Assembly: GCA_037074705.1 (NCBI GenBank)
Contig: CM073590.1
Location: forward strand, 116,394,100-116,458,099
Length of the DNA stretch: 64,000 nucleotides
DNA from: Zhengitettix transpicula
Taxonomy: Eukaryota > Arthropoda > Insecta > Orthoptera > Tetrigidae
Reading direction: 5' to 3'
The position numbers were made by a program, and so were the translations under genes. This document shows positions 11,555-22,110 of this stretch, piece by piece (within the stretch, counting starts at the first letter, position 1; each line of letters opens with the position of its first letter). The notes beneath the pieces are model-generated. The model did no database searches. It saw only the letters and a list, made by a program, of their open reading frames with translations, and was not told the DNA's origin.

Positions 11555-12526
11555 CCCAGTTAAGAAGATCCGATTTGTTTACCAACTCAGACTGAGGATT
11601 CTTGAGTGGTTTGTATAAAAAAAAGGATAATAAAATGATGGATAAGTGGCTCTTTGAGAAGGGGAGGACTATAATTGAACGTTTAGCGGCTCTTACAGCT
11701 AATGGTTTTGACAGACACCTGGACGGAACCCTAAAGGCATAATGACGGAAGTTTTATGGACATACAATTATATTTAAAAGGAAATGTTTATTTTAATTGT
11801 ATTGAGTGGCTCTCGGAGCGTGAGAAAGCCAACAGCTGGTGTTTGTTTGCCGAACGTGGAAATTCAAAACCTGTGGAAACAAGGGAATATTCTGGAGAGG
11901 GAGAGCAGATAAAAGGAATTGGACTGGTGTGCGGTGACACAGTTGAACTGGAGACCTAAGTAGAGTTGGACAGGAGACCTCGAAGGAGATGGACGTGGAG
12001 TCGGGTGCCAAAGCGCAAGAGGGAAGGATGTTGGAGTATCCGCAAAAGAGGAGGACGCGGAGTCGGTGATAAATATTCGGTCAAATTGAATGGTGGCCGT
12101 GCCTAAAAATAAAATAAACATTTTAGTCCATGCAAGCTGTCAGGAGTCGGGATACCAAAAGGATGAAGTGAATGTGTCTGTAAAGCGTGTGAAAAAGTCT
12201 GTGCACAGAAGGGTATTGTCGATTAAAGAGCATTCCTGAAAACCCTAAATAAAGTAGTGAGTAGACATTCAGTAATAAATTATGTAAATTGTTAAATAAG
12301 GGTAATGAGTCAGATTTCGTTTCATTTCGTTTTTCATTTATTTTAACTGCATTGTTTAACTGTAAATTTTGTGTTCCGTTTCCTTATAAACCCAGTAAAG
12401 ACCCTGGGGTACAGAGTCTGATTTATTAAAATGTATTCTAGATTAATAAAATTGTTTTGTTGATAAAATTTAATAACGTGTTTAATTTAATTTCCTATAA
12501 TCATAATTATCGATAAGTGGGGTATT

Positions 12527-12529
<3 letters not shown>
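11548..12529 (+). mobile_element. Solo LTR in a (TA)n tract, copy 1
   Basis: 982 bp bounded by TGTAATACCC and GGGGTATTACA, inverted termini of the TG...CA type. Flanked by (TA)n(GT)n on the left and (TA)n on the right. Near its 3' end it has AAACCCAGTAAAGACCCTGG, a landmark shared with copies 2 and 3. No coding sequence. Confidence 0.7.

Positions 12530-12564
<35 letters not shown>
12530..12564. repeat. (TA)n microsatellite
   Basis: A perfect TA run between LTR copies 1 and 2. Confidence 0.95.
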
Positions 12565-12565
<1 letters not shown>

Positions 12566-12566
<1 letters not shown>

Positions 12567-13563
12567 GTAATACCAATTAAACAGTCTATTAATTGTTTTT
12601 AATATAATTTAATTGTTGGCGGAACGGGTGCATAAAGACAACAATCGCAGCGGGTCTTTCTTTGTTAACAAAGGAGACTGTAGACCGCGCGCCTGCGGCG
12701 AGAAGCGAAACGGGCAAGTAAGCGGCAAGACGCGAAAGAGAAAAGTCTACGTCGAGAACAGGGACTTGGCAGTTCGGTCCACATAGAGAAATAGAAACAG
12801 TAAAAGTCTGCGGATCCAGAATTATGAATAGGGCTATCTAGGAAGTCCAACGGCGAGATAATAGTTTACATAAAACGCAAGTAAACAGTTTGGACGGAGA
12901 GACTTGTAAAATCGCAGTTTGGAAGCAGAAGTTTTGCTTCACAAACTGAACAAATTTTCGCATAGAGAGACTTTGAGGAGATCTACGTCCGGCAACTGGC
13001 TGAAGGGTGAGGTGATCCAGGTTCCAGTATAGCAGAGATTTAGAGCAACTACCGTGTGTTCAAAATATAATGAGTAGAATCAGTGTATAATGGCCTGTTT
13101 AGTGTGTGTTGACTTCAAGCTGCACGAGTTCGATCTGGTTCCAGTAGCACTGTCGTGAGTACAAAACAATTATTAATGACTGTAAATGATAATTAAATGG
13201 TACAGTCAGATTTCGGCCGCGTTTTTCTTTTACTTTTGTATTTAATATTGTATTCCGTTAACTTAATTGAGTTTGGATTGTTAATATTTTAGTTCATTGT
13301 ATTCGTTCTGCCTATTAAACCCAGTGGTGACCCTGAGATAATGAGAAATTCAACGTAATTGATATTAAAATTAAAAAGCTATATTTTCATAGAACGCCAC
13401 AAATTAATAAAATAAAATTTGAAATATTTGTTTGTTAAATTGACAGAATTCGGCGTTCAAAGCAGGGATTATAAGGTGTAATTATCAACAATAAATTTTT
13501 AAATACATAATAATTTTGTTAATTATTCCCATTAATTAAGAATCTCCTTATTTAATCATTACA
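12566..13563 (+). mobile_element. LTR copy 2, followed by a primer-binding-site-like sequence
   Basis: 998 bp from TGTAATACCAATTAA to TTAATCATTACA. Directly after it comes TAATTGGCGTCTTCATCGT, resembling a primer binding site (TTGGCG...), which fits a 5' LTR. The landmark AAACCCAGTGGTGACCCTGA is at about 13318. A GC-rich part near 12660-12800 (GCGGCGAGAAGCGAAACGGG) would be the transcribed leader. The internal region is truncated within 100 bp at another TA-rich stretch. Confidence 0.65.
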
Positions 13564-14217
13564 TAATTGGCGTCTTCATCGTATGGCTAACTATCATTCA
13601 AATTTTAATAATTTTTTTTTGTTTAATAATTTTTTAATTAAAGACTTTATTAATCATAACAATATAAATATATATATATATTTATTTATTTATATCTATT
13701 TACAAATATTTTATTACATATTTATTTTTATCAAACCCCTCCCCCCTCCTTAATTCGAAAAATTAGATAGAAGGGAGTGCGTCGGCCGGAAAATGAAGCG
13801 GAAGGCGAAGAAGCAGCAACAGCAGCGGTATAAGTGAGAATGAATGAGTATATGAATGAGAGTGTGAATCCAAAAATTAGGTAGCCGTAAAGGCAAATAC
13901 AATTGTTATGTATGAATGTATTATCCAAATAATGACTTTTTAGTAATGACAGAATATTAGTATGTAATAGGCATAATATCTCGTCATCGCGGAGCAGATT
14001 CCACGAGGAAGGAACTCCGACAACTAGAAGAGGAAGCTGGACCTCCAGTCAGATGTCACCGCTGCTGCTGATTTTCTACCAATCAAGAAAAGCCTTTATC
14101 GGGTACGCTTCTCCAGGGTGGTTCTCTTCTGGTATTCTGATTAAATCGCTGAAAAATACTCTCTTCCGGAGGAAATGCTTGCTCTCGAAGATGAAAAAAA
14201 AATGCCGTCTTTGTACT
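13564..14217. other. Truncated LTR-element interior and unassigned sequence
   Basis: Starts with the primer-binding-site-like string, then a TA-rich tract, then purine-rich sequence (13740-13870) and a GC-richer part, neither with a recognised domain. Confidence 0.4.
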
Positions 14218-14400
14218 TGTCACAACGCCCTTCCGATGATTGGAGTTGGTTTTGTTGTGGAGATGCAGCATTCCCCTGTCCAGTCCTCGATCAGTTTAGG
14301 AGGCAACTGATCGACTATTCTAATAAGAACAGCGGACAATTCTTACCGTATGCCCAAGGTCTGCGACCTCAGAAAACACACTTTTAAAAACAGGCGGAGG
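14218..14400 (-). mobile_element. GCR retroposon fragment, diverged
   Basis: A middle segment only (ACGCCCTTCCGATGATTGG to AAAACAGGCGGAGGGGCC). The inner hairpin has changed to CTATTCT/AGAACAG, keeping most pairs. Confidence 0.7.
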
Positions 14401-14424
14401 GGCCTAGGTTTATACCATCCTTAA

Positions 14425-14835
14425 TTTTTTTTAGGTGTAGACAGGCTATGTATAGGGTAATCCACATAGTGGCAACTACCCTCTTATAGCATACGAAGGG
14501 TATAGAAAGGTAGCCAAGGGTTAACTAGGGCCACCGGGCTATGGTTTAAGGATACTACCCGGCAATTCGCCTTAAAGTGATGCAGGGAAAACCCTACAAA
14601 AACCTGTATCAGGTAGTTCGGGCATTTGGTGCTTATCCCACGCCCTTCCGATGGCGGGAGAGGAGTTTATTGTGGGGTCGCAGTTTTCCCCTCGCCGTGC
14701 CTTGACCGGTTTAGGAGGCAGCTTCGTTCACAAACCAGAGAGATGTGAAGGCATCCCCAAAGATAGCCTCCCCCAGAGCTCTCTGGGAAAGTTCACCTGC
14801 GAGAGAATCCTCTCGCGCAAGCTACCTTGGACCCA
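14425..14835 (-). mobile_element. GCR retroposon copy, subfamily B, internal deletion
   Basis: Starts with a T-run and GGTGTAGACAGGC. It lacks the region between the GGAGGCAG hairpin and ACAAACCAGAGAG, and ends with the B-type stem CCAGAGAG/CTCTCTGG and a CGAGAGAATCCTCTCG hairpin. Confidence 0.75.
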
Positions 14836-14852
14836 TAAATTTTTTATTTTTA

Positions 14853-14998
14853 TTTTTTTAGGGTAACAGTCTACATGAAGATAATCCACATGGTGGCAAC
14901 TCCCCTTTAATAGCATAGGAAGGGATTTCAAAGGGGGGGTTTGAAAGGGGGAATGCGGAAGGGTAGAGGAAGGTAGCCAAGGGTTAACTTCAATACAT
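14853..14998 (-). mobile_element. GCR retroposon 3' fragment
   Basis: Only the A-tail end (T-run, GGGTAACAGTCTACATGAAG, to AGCCAAGGGTTAACTT) is present, with a duplicated GAAAGGGGG stretch. Confidence 0.75.
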
Positions 14999-15002
14999 CA
15001 AC

Positions 15003-15524
15003 TTTTTTTTAAGGTGACAGGCTACTTGAGGATAATCCACATGTTGGCAACTCCCCATTAATAGCATAGGAAGGGATTTGAAAGGTGGGATGCGGAAGGG
15101 TAGAAGAAGGTAGCCAAGGGTTAACTAGGGCCCCCGGGCTATAGTTTAAGGATCCTACCCGGCATTCGCCTAAAAGTAATGCAGGACAAACCTTAGAAAA
15201 ACCTGCTTCAGGTAGGTCGGGCATTGGGTACTTGTCCCACGCCCTTCAGATAGCGGGAGAGGAGTTTGCTGTGGGGACGCAGCATTCCCTTCTCCGTGCC
15301 TCGACCAGTTTAGGGGGCAGCTCGCCGACTGTTCCAATAGGAATAGCGGACAACTATTACCGTGTGCCAAGGTCTACGACCCAGGAACTCTCAATACAGG
15401 CCGAGGTGCCTCGGCCTGTGGGTACCTTAGTTCAGAAAACCAGAGAGATGTGAAGGCATCCCCAAAGGTATCCTCCGCCAGAACTCTCTGGGAAGGTTCA
15501 CCTGCGAGAGAATTCTCTCGCAGG
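15003..15524 (-). mobile_element. GCR retroposon copy, subfamily B
   Basis: Near full length, from a T-run to the CTGCGAGAGAATTCTCTCGCAG palindrome region. It lies head-to-head with the copy at 15597-16140. Confidence 0.8.
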
Positions 15525-15596
15525 CTTCCTTGATATATACTACGTTTTAAAGCAACTGCAATGTTACCCTCATGCAGTGGCTTATTTGAGGAAGCA

Positions 15597-16140
15597 TGCG
15601 AGAGGATTCTCTCGCAGGTAACCTGCGAGGGATTTTCTCTCGCAGGTAGAACCTTTTAGGAGAGATACCTTTGGGTATGCCTTTTCCTCTCCGTTTTTGA
15701 ACAAAAGGTTCCCACAAGCCGAGGCACCTCGGCCTGTTATGAGAGGTGTATGTTCCGGGGTCACAGACCTTGGGCATACGGTAAGAGTTGTCCTCTATTC
15801 CCATTGGAATAGTCGGCCAGCTGCCTCCTAAACTGGTCCAGGCACGGAGAAGGGAATGCTGCGTCCCCACAGCAAACTCCTCTCCCGCTATCGGAAGGGC
15901 GTGGGAGAAGTACCCAATTCCCGACCTACCCGATGCAGGTTTTTCTAAGGTTTTCCCTGCATTTCTTTAGGCGAATGCCGGGTAGGATCCTTAAAATATA
16001 GCTCGGGGGCCCTAGTTAACCCTTGGCTACCTTCCTCTATCTATCCGCATCCTCCCTTTCAAATCCCTTCCTATGCTATTAAAGGGGAGTTGCCCAATGT
16101 GGATTACCCTCATGTAGCCTGTTACCCTAAATAAAATAAA
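15597..16140 (+). mobile_element. GCR retroposon copy, subfamily A
   Basis: Starts in the first terminal hairpin (GCGAGAGGATTCTCTCGC) and ends in TAGCCTGTTACCCTAAATAAA. It has lost about 11 bases inside the A-type stem loop while the stem itself (GGAGAG/CTCTCC) is kept. Confidence 0.8.
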
Positions 16141-16156
16141 AAACTCATGTAGTAAG

Positions 16157-16703
16157 CCTGCGAGAGGATTCACTCGCAGGTAACCTGCGAGGGATTTTCT
16201 CTCGCAGGCAGAACCTTTTAGGAGAGATACGAAGGGGCTACCTTTGGGTATGCCTTTTCCTCTCCGTTTTTGAACTAAGGTTCCCACACGCCGAGGCACC
16301 TCGGCCTGTTATGAGAGGTGTATGTTCCGGGGTAACAGACCTTGGGAATACGGTAAGAGTTGTTTGCTGTTCCCATCTGAATAGTCGGCCAGCTGCCCCC
16401 TAAACTGGTCGAGGCACGGAGAAGGGAATGCTGCGTCCCCACAGCAAACTCCTCTCCCGCTATCGGAAGGGCGTGGGACAAATACCCAATGCCCGAGCTA
16501 CGCGATGCAGGTTTTTCTAAGGTTTTCCCTGCATTTATTTAGGCGAATGCCGGATAGGATCCTTAAAATATAGCCCGGGGGCCCTAGTAACCCTTGGCTA
16601 CCTTCCTCTACCCATCCGCATCCCCCCTTTCAAATCCCTTCCTATGCTATTAAAGGGGAGTTGCCCAATGTCACCCTCATGTAGCCTGTTGCCCTAAAAA
16701 AAA
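16157..16703 (+). mobile_element. GCR retroposon copy, subfamily A, most complete
   Basis: Both terminal hairpins, the A-type stem (16221-16226 pairing with 16260-16265), the GCCGAGGCACCTCGGC hairpin, the CTGTTCCCATCTGAATAG region and the A-tail are present. Sits 17 bp after the previous copy in tandem. Good reference copy for the family. Confidence 0.85.
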
Positions 16704-17517
16704 TATCCATAAAGAGGAACAAGAAAAGGTTACGAGTGCCAACCGCGTGAGAAGAATATTGCAGAAGAACGGAACCATAAAGCTGGTGTCTCGTTACAAC
16801 GTAGTTGTTTCAAATTGGCGTGTTGTGACGGAGTGTCTCCTTACATCGTCACAGTATCTTGCTTTAATTCGGCCTTCTGATGAATAACGTTTGTGACAAT
16901 CTCTGTTTACGAAACTGTGAATCAAATCAGCTGATGAAATTATTTAAATTGGGTTGTTCCGGTACGACGTCCAACTTTTACACAGCCCGACCGACCTCTG
17001 CTCGTAGTACGCACGGATGTTTCTCAATATTGTCGGACACAAATGACGTCAGCTCATCCACTAGCGCAAGTCATCTGACGAAATGTTTCTCAAGAACTCT
17101 CAATGTTTACAAAATATAACAGCTTAACTAACAATATGCTGGAGGTTAAAGACACTTATCAAAGACTGTAACTTGAATGAAAACAGCCGTTTACAAACAA
17201 CGTGCTGGCAGCATTTATGTGTTTATAATTTAATATGATCACGACCACTGAGGTCTGCTCGAAAGAGGTGACGCTATAATTAATATCTCGCTGCATTTAA
17301 TATCTCCAGCAAATTTTTGAAATTAGCAAAGATATGTAATGCGATAATCGCTCTTGGCAGTCGTTACTTTCAGAAATTTATATATTTTGTTTATTCATCA
17401 TATAGAGCCACAGATGCATGATTATACAGACTAAACTATCGTGAATAGTGATAATACATACAGGTCACAGCCCACGTATAAAATATTACACGATTGAGTT
17501 TAATTAATAGAGAGCTG
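16704..17517. other. No recognised feature between GCR copies
   Basis: GC is moderate near 16720-17050. The frame 16880-17119 has no recognisable motif. Confidence 0.4.
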
Positions 17518-18015
17518 TTCTCTCGCAGAACCTTTCTGGAGAGACGGACAGGGCTACGTTTGCTTTTGAATCTCCGTTTTTGAATCAAGGTTTCCACAGA
17601 CCGAGGCACTTCTGCCTATTTTGAGAGGTGTATGTTCCGGTGTCGCAGACCTTCCGCATACGGTAAGAGCTGTCCTCTATTCCCATTAGAATAGTCGGCC
17701 AGCTGCCTCCTAAACTGGTCGAGGCACGGAGAATGGAATGCTGCGTCCCCACAGCAAACCCATCTCCCACCATCGGAAGAGTGTAGGACAAGTACCAAGC
17801 GCCCGACCTACCTGTTGCAGGAATTTTAGGGTTTGTCCTGCATCACTTTTAGGCGAATGCCGGGTAGGATCCTTAAAATACAGCCCGGGGGCCCTAGTTA
17901 ACCCTTGGCTACCTTCCTCTACCCTTCCGCATTCCCCCTTTCAAATCCCTTACTATGTTATTAAAGGGTGCGTTGCCACCACGTGGATTATCCTCATGTA
18001 GTCTGTTACTCTAAT
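17518..18015 (+). mobile_element. GCR retroposon copy, diverged
   Basis: Begins inside the second terminal hairpin (TTCTCTCGCAGAACC) and ends TAGTCTGTTACTCTAATAAT. It sits immediately before the first recognisable LINE coding sequence. Confidence 0.8.
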
Positions 18016-18092
18016 AATATTAATTACGCATTTTTTAAACTATTTAACAAAGTTATTACAAGTCACTATTTAATTTTAAGTACACATCACAA

Positions 18093-18372
18093 ATGGTAAA
18101 AGAGTGTTCCGCTGCCATCGCATTTCCACTTCAATTTACATTTAACAAATGTTTTGAAACTGGAATAATTCCCGTTGCTCTGAAAATCACGTACGTAATC
18201 CCCTTATTCAAGAAAAGTTTACCATCGGACGTATTAAATTATAAGCCCGTTTCTCTCCAAAATTTTCGCAAAAATAATTCACATTAAATTACTTAATTTC
18301 TTGAGTAAATATAATATTTTACGTTTCTGCCAGGATGGTTTCCCTAAAGGAAAATCTACAAATAGTGCAATG
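18093..18372 (+). pseudogene. LINE reverse transcriptase remnant, N-terminal blocks
   Basis: Translation gives the early RT blocks: FPLQFTFNKCFETGIIP, then ITYVIPLFKK, then LNYKPVSL, and after a frameshift FLSKYNILRFCQDGFPKGKS, the LINE region 0 to 2a signature. This part of the enzyme shapes the fingers and template grip during target-primed reverse transcription. The frame is broken near 18270 and is cut at codon level by the insertion that starts at 18376. It is not functional. Confidence 0.85.
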
Positions 18373-18375
18373 TAC

Positions 18376-19015
18376 TGTACCGCGATAGTTTTATTATTGA
18401 TATATATATTTTTCATTTTAATATAATTAGATGTTAGGAAGGGTTGAGAGCTTGGCAAGTTGGAATTTGACCAGGCGCCGCCGTGACGGAGAGATAATCC
18501 CTTCGGTCTGGACTTAGACACGTATGATGTTGACCCTCGGAAAGTTACCAAAAATCGCAGAAATTGAATTAACACGTGACTGTCTGAACCAATCACATTT
18601 CTTGGTTCAGGAAAGATCGATCCAAATTTGGTCGAGAACATCGATTTTTCACATCCAGTGAAGGGGCTGTAAAGAAACTATAGGACTCCTCGACGAACCG
18701 TCGCCAGAGTCGGACGTACAGCCCCAAACTTGCAATTTTCCAGAGGACTAGGAGAGATCGAGGGTGCCACATGATCAAGGACAGAGATCAACGCGAGGTA
18801 ACTGCCAAGTGTCTCAATCCTTGACTCACCTGGGGGAATTACCATAAATCATGGTTTAACTTAGGATTAAGGTATCCGATTGTTTTGCTCGGCTAACTGA
18901 ACACGCATAATTTGTATTTCTTTTATCTTATTTTTCTCATGTCCAGTTACATGATTATTAAATTCTGTAAAATATCCCTTTACTTCATCATTTAATAAAC
19001 CTACAGTACGATTTT
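18376..19015. mobile_element. Solo-LTR-like insertion inside the LINE, 4-bp target duplication
   Basis: A 640-bp block with ends TGTACCGCG...ACCTACA, that is TG...CA termini. It is flanked on both sides by GTAC (18372-18375 and 19016-19019). Removing the block plus one GTAC closes the LINE coding sequence between AMY and the next RT block. TG/CA ends and a 4-bp duplication are what a solo LTR leaves. Possible AATAAA-type signals lie near both ends, so the strand is unclear. No coding potential seen. Confidence 0.7.
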
Positions 19016-20050
19016 ATTACAAATATTCAAATTCATTGGATGAGGGATTGAAGGTAGCTGGAATATTTGCTGATCTGTCCAAGGCATTCGACACGGTTGA
19101 TCATGAAATTTTACTAAAAAAGTTAGAATATATTATGGCGTTCGTGGAAACGCCTTACTTCTCCTAAAAACATATCTAAAAAATCGTAAACAAACGATAG
19201 CGGTTGAAACTAAAGATAGGCATTTTTATTTATCTGATTGTGAATTAATTATTTGCGGTGTTCCTCAAGGATATATTCTTGTGCCTTTACTTTTCATTCT
19301 TTATATTAATGATCTTCCAGGATTCGAACATCCTCTTAAGTCAATTCTCTACGCGGATAATACAAATGTACTGATTGCAGATACAAATGTTGATAATCTT
19401 GTTAGAAACACCCTGGACAAAGTGAATGTGTGGTTTCATGATAATAAATTATCACTGCATTTAAATAAGACTCAGTTCGTCCAGTTCTCAGCTGATGGTA
19501 GTAACAACCTTCTTGACCAGTTCTCGGCTGATGCGCTTTTTTTTGGATTGACAACAAATTAAGGAGGACTCACTGAGATCTGCTTACTCAGTTCGGCAAC
19601 TTCTCTCAAAACATAACGCAACATGTTGACATCAATACAACAAAAATGGTTTACTTTGTGTATTTTAATTTCTTTATGTTTTATGACATTGCAAATTTTG
19701 GACCTCCAGGAGCATTGAAATATTCACGTTGCAAAAGCGTGCCATTAGAATACTTTCTAATACGAGTCTAGTTGTAAGCCACTTTTCCAAAGTTTTCGAA
19801 TATTAACTCTACCCACTGTGTTTATTCAATGAAATTTTCAAGTTCGTAAAGTAGAACATGAATCTGCTTCAATCGAATGGCGGGTCTCACGATTATGAGA
19901 CTAGAAATCGCTCAGCATCAACTTGGTCTCTACCAGAGAAGTATTCACCATTCAGGGATAGTTTTATACAATAGTCTTCCTCCAGATGTTAAGAACAATA
20001 ATAACTACAAGAGTTTTGGGATTTAGTGTAAAAATATTCCACTGAAAGGC
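19016..20050 (+). pseudogene. LINE reverse transcriptase remnant, catalytic and C-terminal blocks
   Basis: Continues the LINE polymerase after the insertion. Blocks visible: DEGLKVAGIFADLSKAFDTV (first catalytic Asp region), LLLLKTYLKNRKQTIA, then a Gly-Val-Pro-Gln-Gly turn, LLFILYINDLP, and SILYADNTNVL. The active-site box reads YADN instead of YADD, so one catalytic aspartate is lost. Several frameshifts separate the blocks. Beyond the thumb are QKRAIRILSNT and an ETRNRS motif, typical of LINE C-termini. The long open piece covers 19281-19562. Only a relic remains. Confidence 0.85.
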
Positions 20051-20585
20051 GAGTTTCACTCTACAGGAGTTTCTGGATTGTTCCCCTAATAACTAATTAT
20101 TTTTTAGTTTGTACTGATATAGTATTGAATATGTTTCTCTTTAAATTTCTTATTTTTTAACTTTCTGTATAGTCTTTTCTGCTCTTGTTTCATGTACGGC
20201 CTGTAGTTTCCTCGTCGTTCAGTTTTGTGAAGTGACTTGTCCGTCCTTTGTGTTTCTACCTAGTGTGCGTGTGCCAGGTTTTGTGTTTATTCTCGTGTCA
20301 TGTATAATTCCGTATTTTAAGATAGTCAATTCTCTAAATATTTATTTTGTACCTATTGCGTATTTAACTTGTTTGAATATTTTAAACATTAAGTTATACC
20401 CTTAGTAACGTTAAAGAATTGTTATTTCTATATAGTACGTTATAATTGAAAGGGAAATTTGTGTTCCCGATTTTTAGTTATGTCCCCGTTAACGAATAAT
20501 TGTAGCTTCTAATAATTTTATTGTAATTTTATGTAATGACGTATCCTATTTCCTCATTCGAGGACTAATGGAATAAATCAATCAA

Positions 20586-21271
20586 CATATTAAAAAAGTA
20601 ATTAAACATATATGCTTCAGGTTCTTTCGTGTACTAGTAGAAACGAACGCAGCTGCCTTCCACGAGTCCATGCACTCGCAACAACTTGAAAACTCACGAT
20701 AATAATAATAATTTGTGTAAAAAACTGCAGATGTGTTTTAGTGCCCTCTATTCTGCGGTGTAACCTACACAAAAGTTGTCAATCACGAACAATTATTTTT
20801 CGTGGTGGTCTGACAAAAACGCCTCGGATTCAACGCGCCTCTGTTCGCAATTAAAGCACAAATCATACAAGAACGGCAGTAGTTCAACCACAACCACGTT
20901 CTAATAAAAACACACTCCGAGAATTATTTTAGGAGAGAATATTTTCTAACTTCTGTTTTTGTTTCCTATATTTTATTTTAAATTAATGGTCACATCCACC
21001 AAGATGGATTGGGTTTTGGAGTTAATTTCATTCCACGACTTTTGGTCAGTAACAGCTTTGTGTAGTATTTGAAGTCTCGCGTTATTCATACTTTGAGATA
21101 ATTCTCACCCTACTTGTTCCGCTCTGTCGTGTCCATGTCCAGGCCCTATTCGTACAAATGAAGCTGCCATTTTATGAACTTTTGACAGATATAATATTTT
21201 ATCTTAGCAATTTGTTTCCTAATTCATGATTGACCTCACTAAAGTTACTTTAATTCTGATATTAAAATTCC
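20586..21271. other. No feature seen
   Basis: Sequence after the LINE end, without a recognised repeat or gene. Confidence 0.4.
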
Positions 21272-22110
21272 TCATAATTCCCGTAAAATTCGCCTGCAGC
21301 TCAGACAAAATATTGGAATTGAATATACTCCCAAAATTAATGCAAGATTAATTTTTAATATTTGAATAAAATCGCCATTGTACCCAGAGCCGAACTGTGG
21401 CTTGCTGGACACAAAAGTTAGCGTCAGGGTGACGGGGAGTCTAGGAGAAACCGTGCCGTCAGACAAAAGGCAGCGGATTATGGGAGGACCCTGCCTCAGG
21501 AGTAACGACCTGACCAAAATCTACGAAGGACAGTCCCTCTAACAGGTGAGAGCAAGCCCGTGAAAGTGTGAAATAGACGTAAGATTGCCTGAAATCACAC
21601 ACGTGGGGAGGTTTCCACCCTCTGGTGGGGAACGAAAAAGGACGAGCTGGAAGGTGGACAACCGAGGAAATAGGACAGTTCATATCTACATATTGGAGAG
21701 GAAGGAAGTCTGGGTAGGGAGAAAGTGTTGGAGTAAGAGGTAATAATTCGAAAGATGTTCTGGGAGAGGATATTTCATAGCTACAACTTTGAGAAGAAAA
21801 AGAAAACTCTGTGCGACGGAAGCGGAATCCGTCTAGATCCTGAAAATTGTTAGGCCGACGAGGAAGTGTAAACGAGAAAGCTGCACAGAGGTTTTCCGTG
21901 AATATTTTCCATTTAGACAAAACGTTCACCTGGGGTAGCCGACTACAAAAGTTGAACAGGTGTAGTTCTCTGTACAACGTTAACAACCGAAATTTCCGCC
22001 GCACGTATATGCCCTCACATACGACCCCTTTTCTTTTTGGTTTATGTTCTGAGTCTCATAAAATCGCCCTAAGGTTTGCCCGTTTTACGTGTCAGAAATT
22101 TATTTGAATA
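21272..22110 (-). other. GC-richer block with the longest open frame (181 codons)
   Basis: The minus-strand frame 21459-22004 is the longest in the window. Its predicted product is rich in Ser, Pro, Phe and Leu with no motif I recognise, no signal peptide and no clear splice signals. The composition resembles LTR leader sequence elsewhere in the window. It may be an open stretch by chance in a retroelement piece. Confidence 0.3.

Larger units (their letters stand above)
18060..20585 (+). mobile_element. Decayed LINE (non-LTR retrotransposon), interrupted by an LTR-like insertion
   Basis: A 5'-truncated LINE. It begins just downstream of a GCR copy, within the reverse transcriptase domain, and ends at about 20576 in GGAATAAATCAATCAAC, a short tandem A-rich tail. 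The 3' UTR ends in a hairpin (20551-20564, TCCTC-ATTC-GAGGA). The motifs and C-terminal repeat-like segment resemble CR1/Jockey-group LINEs; I cannot fix the clade. A related 3' end is on the minus strand at 59.8-60.6 kb. Confidence 0.8.

Noticed and set aside
11548..12529. DNA transposon (MITE) with TGTAATACC inverted ends
   Set aside because: A primer-binding-site-like string right after copy 2 and the near-1-kb length fit an LTR better, though a MITE preferring TA runs is not excluded.
14218..18015. CRISPR-like array from repeated palindromes
   Set aside because: The repeats are long, in both orientations, with A-tails and, for other family members, target duplications; they are retroposons in a eukaryotic genome.
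18093..18287. Stand-alone small gene
   Set aside because: It is the start of the LINE reverse transcriptase, continued in other frames downstream.
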